Of a DNA stretch of 64,000 nucleotides, positions 58,501-64,000 are shown piece by piece. Numbering within the stretch: position 1 is the stretch's first letter; each line of letters begins with the position of its first letter. The position numbers were made by a program, and so were the translations under genes. The stretch comes from Trebouxia sp. TZW2008 (Eukaryota > Chlorophyta > Trebouxiophyceae > Trebouxiales > Trebouxiaceae), in the NCBI GenBank assembly GCA_002118135.1, contig BDIU01000253.1, positions 279,941 through 343,940 on the forward strand, read 5' to 3'. The notes beneath the pieces were generated by a model. That model ran no database searches, was not told the origin of the DNA, and saw only the letters and a program-made list of their open reading frames with translations.

Positions 58501-61466
58501 CCTGTGGCATGACCTACTCTGCACAACATAGGGGTTGTCACTGCCGCTCGCCCAGGGGTTCCAAGATGTGGCTACCGGGGCTCTTGTTGTGGATGCCCTT
58601 GCAATCATCTCAGTGGGGGTGATGCAGGTCCTGCGCACCTTGGGCTTGGTCAGGTCAAGTTTTGGTTCATATAATTGCACAACCAGAGCTCCCTAGGTGA
58701 TTGAAGTCAGGTCAAAGCATCATTCGCTACTGTATCATGGCCACTGCTGCTCCTTATAGAACAATGTCGTCAAAGTACCCTTGACAACCTGACCATATGC
58801 TAAGCCCAATATGTATGGGGTGCCTTTGCCAAAGGGTAATAGCTTCTGCATGCTGGGCGTAGCTGCAGTGGCCTGCGTTTTGTGTGAGCTATCTAACCAC
58901 TTGTTAAATCCAATATACATGCTGTCACAGGACAGCAGCTTCCGCATACTATGTGCGCTGGGCATTGCTGCCCTGGGCTCCATTTTGTGAAAGCGATCTG
59001 GACACATGTCAAGCCTGATATGCATGGTGTTGTACGATAGCAGCTTCCGCATGCTGTGCGCATCGTCCATTGTTGCAGTGGTCTGCAATTAAATGCAAGC
59101 CATCTAGCCACATGTTGAACCTGCTATGCATGGTGTTGTAGGATAAGAGCTTTCGCATGCTGTGCGCGCTGGGGATTGCTGCAGTTGGCTGCAACTCCAG
59201 CACAGCCTTCACACAGTCAGATGCTGACCGCTTCACAGCTCTCAGCCACCTCACACCAGCCACCCCAGAACTAGTTGAGCCTCTGCCAGTCACCAGACCA
59301 GCCCTTGGCCCTCTTGGACCAATCTCTTACAATACTCTGCCTTCACAGCATCCCTCCTCAGGTGTGTCTTGCTGATGCCAAGCAACGCTCAAGATACTTC
59401 CCACGTACAACAAAGCAATTACGTTCCTCTGAGTATCTCACGGCTTCCAAACCTTGGTCTTCTTGCTCAAAATGCTTTTAACACGCTGCCTTTGCAGTAC
59501 CCCTCCTCGTGTGCTCCAAATGGCATGTGACGCCTCTCAGCCGTTCTGATGCTTGACATTTTGCCAGGTACATTCCAGCCCCCTCTCACAATGCGCTTGG
59601 GGTTTTGTCTCTGGTGCCCCAGTATTCAGAACGATAGTAAGCCTCTACTGACCTGCAGGATCTTTGCTAATGGAGACACAACGTAGTGGCAGCCTTGCTG
59701 ATGTCACCCATACCATTTCTGCTGGATCTAAAGGGCGCCCAGCCAAGCAGCCAAAACTAGCAGGTACTGCATCAGGATCTCTCCATCTTGCAGGACAAAT
59801 GCAAGCAATGCCATCGCAATCTGCTGTTGATGCAAAGCCAGAGCAAATATCTTCATAGACTTGCCACTGTTGACCAAAACAGCTATGAAAATGAACACTG
59901 ACTTGGCACATGCATTGCATCGCACTGTGCCTGCAGCTGCAATTGCAAATACCTTCCGCAGTGCACCATCTTCAGGAGGAGGCAGGCAAACATTGCAAGC
60001 TATTGCGCACGAGCTTGAATGCACCTTACTGTCCCAGAGCAGTAGCAGCTCATCCTGATTTCTGTGGATGTTGTCGATGCAAGATCTGCTGTGGTGACAG
60101 CACTGCCTTGATGCAAGTCAGAGCTCACTATTGCCCTGTTCTTCTTTGCCCCAGCAGAGCATCTAGCATAGCATCTGCTATGATGTCTGTACTACAGTGT
60201 CATTGTCTCGCTGTCCTCTGCAGCGCCTGAAGTGACACCCATGGAGTGGACATCCAACCGTCCCGAGCTTTCAGTCTGCACCCCCAGGCAGCTTCTAGAG
60301 GACATCAGGAAGTTCTTGGAGGCTCGCAGAGGCAAGCAGCTGCAATCCAGCAGCTTCCCAGAAGCCATCCTGAACGGGCAGCAGCTGGACTTGAATGCCA
60401 TGTACCGAGCTGTGTGCTCCAGAGGTGGCTATGCCATGGGAACTGGTGTCAACTGGGCAGGCCAGGTATGTAATGACAATCATAGTCACAACAAACTGCA
60501 TCGCACTGGTGTCAGCTGGGCAGGCCAGCACCTTCCCAGAAGCCACCCTGAATGGTGCTCAGCTGGGTTTCAGTGCTATGTGTAGAGCTGTCTGCTCCCA
60601 GGGTGGCTACACCATGAAGACTGGCGTCAATTGGGCAGGCCAGCTACAATCTCAACATGAATGACAGCAAGTTACAACTTTTTGTGTAGGTGCTGGGTTA
60701 ATGTAGCTAGGTGTGTCCCTCTGCATTGATGAGAGTAATCAAATTTGAAGCCACCAACCAACAACCTCCTAATCCCGTAAGCCTTCACTGTATATAACTT
60801 TCCTGCAAAATTTGGCATGTGTGCTCCTTGGTTGCACTGGTGTTTGATGAGCTTGACATCCATTTTCAAGCTCACTTAGTATAAAAATCAACTGCATAGC
60901 TGTGAATGAGGCTCTGTCTACAGAGGATCTCGTTGAGTTGGAAAGCTGAGCAATGGGCGGGGATGCATCATGCAAGCACACCTCCACTACAGCTATCCTA
61001 ATCAATGCTTTTTTGTTCTTAGACGTGCTTTCTTGGAAGGGGGACCTTATGGTGCAGCTTCCTGTATTCAAGTTGTCCGCCGTTTGCTGTAACAACAGCT
61101 GCTGTCATGCAGGTCTTTCCACGCATGGCAAATTTCACCAACACGCATAAAATGACTGGCGTTGGCAATGCCCTCAAGCGCCACTATCAGGCGCTTTGTC
61201 TTGACTACGAGCTGGCACATCCACAAGACCTTGCAAAGCAGGTAACTGATGACTTGGCCGCCAAGAGCATTCCAGCTCTCCATAATACAACGTCATCTTC
61301 GCATGAAAGAAAGAATGTGGCCAAACTTTTGAGGAGACGGTGGAGTGCGCTCGCAGCAAGTGGCCCTGTCTGGCAGAAATGTCTGCATCTGACATACGTT
61401 GCAATCAGGTGGCCTGTGCAATTTCAAGTGTGTGTATGCTGGTACCCTCATGGCATTTATCAATAA
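55557..61466 (+). CDS. ARID (BRIGHT) DNA-binding domain protein with possible caspase-like N-terminal fold
   Basis: Fourteen exons: 55557..55721, 55773..55899, 55994..56098, 56306..56442, 56707..56853, 57130..57260, 57729..57910, 58258..58463, 59142..59361, 59568..59636, 59659..59763, 59859..60041, 60224..60465, 61113..61466. All phases agree, giving 790 residues. The ARID domain is clear over the last two exons: SVCTPRQLLEDIRKFLEARR, FPEAILNG, VCSRGGYAMGTGVNWAGQ, VFPRMANFTNTHKMTGVGNA, LKRHYQALCLDYELAHPQDL. It should bind AT-rich DNA, as in chromatin-remodelling subunits. KGRPAKQPK before it resembles an AT-hook. Residues about 60-180 (VYIHATEL, GLPHIVYWPE, AHFGHAFCAALRNP, EAFAMARHACHIH) resemble the end of a caspase/CHAT-type fold; this is tentative. 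The last exon may instead end with a donor at 61241. Confidence 0.85.
56850..56905 (+). repeat. Short echo of ARID gene exon 5 donor
   Basis: aaatgtagaggtaagcacat (real donor at 56853) is followed 33 bases later by aaatgtagaggtacgcacat. The next bases, ctgtcaccgtc, are also duplicated. Confidence 0.9.
58525..58670 (+). repeat. Echo of ARID gene exon 8 donor edge
   Basis: About 120 bases (ccgctcgcccaggggttcca, then gtggatgcccttgca, then caggtcctgcgcacctt) copy the second half of exon 8 and its donor (real 58345-58470), downstream of the exon. Confidence 0.92.
58795..59110 (+). repeat. Three echoes of ARID gene exon 9 acceptor edge
   Basis: Copies at about 58805-58880, 58915-58990 and 59020-59100, each with a form of agcttccgcatgctgtgcgc and gttgcagtgg. 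The real exon starts at 59142. The copies are spaced about 105-115 bp. Confidence 0.92.
59470..59522 (+). repeat. Echo of ARID gene exon 9 donor edge
   Basis: acgctgcctttgcagtaccc ctcctc-gtgtg copies actctgccttcacagcatcc ctcctcaggtgtg at the real exon end (59334-59367). Confidence 0.8.
60480..60655 (+). repeat. Echoes of ARID domain exon donor edge
   Basis: A short copy at about 60500-60530 (actggtgtcagctgggcagg) and a longer one at 60528-60645 that reads FPEATLNGAQLGFSAMCRAV then CSQGGYTMKTGVNWAGQ. They copy the last 110 bases of the 60465 exon and lie downstream of it. Confidence 0.93.
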
Positions 61467-61837
61467 GCTCATTGCTGTTGCGATTCCATTCGTTCAGCAG
61501 CCAGGTTGCAGCAGCCAGGCCAGGCTGTTTACCACCACATACAGATGCTTCCAAATGCGCTGTGCTGACAATCATAAGGGATCTGTGATGCAGGCTTCTT
61601 CCTCCTGATCCTCCTCGTTGAAGCTACTTTACTGAACTTCGAGACCTAGGCGTGCTGCCTGCAGTAATGACTGGGCCTGCAAATGTTGCTGAAGTGTCTC
61701 AAAGGCAATATCAGCAGCCTTTGTTGATCATTTCAGTGCAATTGTTACACGGCAAATCTCGAGTTGACGCTGATGAAATCAATTCATGCAAAAGGAATAC
61801 TTGTGTTTGAGAAGGTGGAGCGTACAGCATGAGCTGA
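61467..61837. other. Intergenic region between ARID and F-box genes
   Basis: About 370 bp. No gene could be supported; if the ARID gene has another 3' exon it would lie here. Confidence 0.4.
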
Positions 61838-63419
61838 ATGACTATCGACTTCAACGCAAGACATCATCAGCGTCACGCTATGTCCGCCAGCTCTTACTGG
61901 GCAGCTTTACCTAGCGAAGTTCTTGGCGATGTGCTGGCAGTTCTGCCCATCACAGCAAAAATTGCGAGTGAGCAAGTCTGTCGATCTTGGAAGCATGTGT
62001 TGCAGCACCCACAAGCCCCGTTTTGGGGTGCGGACGCCCATATCAATGCAGAAAAGGCAGACACGGGCATCTGCCTCTGGCACCCCAATGGCGACGGCAT
62101 GATTCACACAAGGGTTGATCTGCCTGACGCCTATCAACGCTACTCGGCCACATAGTGGCTCTTTAAGCGTGCTTCCGGTTTCTCAAAACTGTCGATTGAA
62201 GAGGATGAGGATTCAAGCCATGCTTCGTCTGCTCTTCCCCGACCTGCGTGCAGATCTGCTGCCAGAAGCCACGATCACTCTTAAGAGTACGTCCTTCACA
62301 ATCAAGATATGTGTCAATGTCAAGAGGCGCTTGGCTGTGCAGAAGCTAAATTCACGGACGAGCACACACCACACATTCTGGCCAGAGTGTGCAAGTCCCT
62401 ATCAGTGCTAGACAGCCTCCCCCCACAGCACTTGCACTCTGTCACCTCAATAAACAAACTGACACACCTTAGCTTGACGACAGAAGGCTCACAGGCTATC
62501 GAGCTGTCAGCTGAGCTGCTGTCTAGCTTGACGTGCCTTATTGAGCTCAGACATCTTGAGACTTCAGGCTTGATTTGCTTACCCACGGACTTGTCAAGGT
62601 TGTCTGGACTGACCCAACTGAGCATCAATCCATCTGGAACCGAACCTCAAGACCTATCAGACTTTACTCAGCTCAAGTTTCTGACCATTGAACCACTTTG
62701 GGGCAGAATTCGCACCCCGATTCATCTGCCAAAGGGGCCAAGCGTGTCTCTGCAATACCTGTTTTCTGGCAGCGATTGCATGATGTACAATCTGGAGGCT
62801 GCAACGCATCTGACACACCTGGAGGTACTGGATGTTGCTTTAACCACCCCCGAATGAACCTCACCCCTGGCCAGAGCATGTGCTGCACTTGCAAAAGCTT
62901 CAATTGCACAGTCTTGGTGAGGAATTGGACCGGCGAGGGGTCAGCAATGAGGAATTGCCTGCTGAATGGCAGTTGTATATCAGCCTGCAGCAGCTGAAAA
63001 TACCGTTCTTTTGTCCAGGGCAGACAGGCTCAATGCCCCCTTGGTTTACTGCATTGAAGCAACTGACTCGCTTGGACCTTCTAGGTGCAGCTATGCTTGG
63101 TTGTGACTATTGCTTTCCATACTTTTCAAAGCTGCATCATTTGGATCTGAGCAGCTATGATTCCCAAATTGATCACCGCATCTTTCTGTTTTCCCACGTG
63201 CCCAACTTAATGTACCTTTCGTTTGCTGATTTGGGTATGGACAAAGGGAATTACACAGGCACTCGTGACCCTAGTGACAATGAGGTAGATTGCTTAGAAA
63301 AGTTGACAACAATGTTCAGGCAAAGTAGGAAACAGCCCGCAAATTTGTTCAGAATCAACGCTAAAGAATTTTCATATGAGTGGAGGGCCAAGGTTGTGCG
63401 TGGCCTGCCCAGGCTATAG
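61838..63419 (+). pseudogene. F-box/LRR protein gene with in-frame stop and frameshifts
   Basis: ATG at 61838, then a clear F-box (ALPSEVLGDVLAVLPITAKI, then CRSWKHVLQHP). The frame stops at TAG 62153-62155 but continues in the same frame as WLFKRASGFSKLSIEEDED. A second frame from about 62410 encodes leucine-rich repeats (SINKLTHLSLTTEG, LSRLSGLTQLSINP, THLEVLDVALTTP) and ends at a TGA at 62855. One C fewer in the CCCCC run just before it would carry the frame into the third block, WPEHVLHLQKLQLHSL to VVRGLPRL, TAG at 63417. The gene is either decaying or affected by base-calling errors. The product would be a substrate adaptor of SCF ubiquitin ligases, related to the gene at 35-37 kb. Confidence 0.7.
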
Positions 63420-64000
63420 ATTTTGTATGTTTTGCAAAACCTTATTGTTTCATTGCTCAGGCAAGCTTACGCTGACGGGGCATTGTTCTGCGTGTGAAAA
63501 ACTGGGCAGTAGGAACTGTTGATACAGAGTCAGAAGCTGCTGGTGGTCTTGAGCCAGCTTTTGGCTCGCAGGCACATACTTAAGCTAGTTAAGCTGTAGC
63601 AAACGCCGAGTAACAACAGGTCAGTTTGGAAAAGTCTACATCGCACCTGGACATGTTTAGTTGACACTTTGAACGTGAGCCGGCATCATTCATGCCCTGA
63701 CGACAAAGACTGTCCAGCGCTTCACACACAAAGACAGACCCGCTGACCTGAAAATCAGACTGAATCAACATCTCAGTACATGGACTACATTCACGCCTTC
63801 AAAAAGCTGTCTATTGCACAGACATACATGTCATTAGGCACTGCAACTGACAGAACTCTGTGAGGTCAATGCATACATTGCATTGCATATTGCATGCAAA
63901 GCTTTCGGAATTGCTGTTCTCACTGGCTGCTCTGGGAGCTAAACATAGACATGGTCTGGGAAATTCGGTCAACCCATTCATGAACATGTGACTTAGTATT
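63420..64000. other. Right end without supported gene
   Basis: About 580 bp. A 60-codon minus-strand frame at 63589-63771 has a Cys-rich, protein-like look (VFVCEALDSLCRQGM) and could be an exon of a gene beyond the window. Not enough to call. Confidence 0.3.

Noticed and set aside
59764..59793. A 30-bp intron (gtactg to ttgcag) in the ARID gene
   Set aside because: Too short for an intron here. The acceptor at 59858 gives the in-phase join instead, and reading through leads to a stop.

Overview
The window is nuclear DNA from a unicellular green alga (Chlorophyta, most likely a trebouxiophyte; the class is inference). The evidence is a dense set of intron-rich genes with GT-AG splice sites (acceptors mostly tgcag or ttgcag), a NOA1/RIF1 GTPase whose first exon reads like a plastid transit peptide, ATP-type PEP carboxykinase of plant kind, an intraflagellar transport subunit (IFT80) and algal-style F-box/LRR genes. 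No bacterial operon, plasmid or viral gene was seen.

Layout: 0.3-1.2 kb (+) end of IFT80; 1.5-6.1 kb (-) circularly permuted GTPase NOA1/RIF1; 6.6-11.4 kb (+) PEP carboxykinase; 12.6-17.8 kb three small genes for hydrophilic proteins, two of them Asn/Pro-rich paralogues on opposite strands, separated by long stretches without recognisable genes; 18.4-27.4 kb (-) ribosome-biogenesis protein SDA1; 28.0-34.4 kb (+) cysteinyl-tRNA synthetase; 35.0-37.0 kb (-) a broken F-box/LRR gene; 38.2-43.9 kb (-) an unrecognised 1156-residue protein with internal repeats; 45.2-55.1 kb (-) eIF2B subunit delta; 55.6-61.5 kb (+) an ARID DNA-binding protein; 61.8-63.4 kb (+) a second broken F-box/LRR gene. For the seven large genes exons were joined by hand, and the reading phase agrees at every junction listed.

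The genes are mostly housekeeping (translation, ribosome assembly, plastid or mitochondrial GTPase, gluconeogenesis) and do not form a pathway. Three pairs are divergent and share about 0.5-0.6 kb of upstream DNA (NOA1/PEPCK, SDA1/CysRS, eIF2B-delta/ARID).

The most striking signal is inside the introns. By eye I count about fifty degenerate, direct-orientation copies of the edge of a neighbouring exon. Each copy carries the splice site plus some 30-120 bases of exon. Copies of an acceptor edge lie upstream of the real exon, copies of a donor edge lie downstream, and none appears to be a complete exon with both sites. They occur in six of the seven large genes, often in tandem series of two to four. 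I call them exon-edge echoes. They look like repeated partial tandem duplication across exon/intron boundaries and explain much of the intron length.
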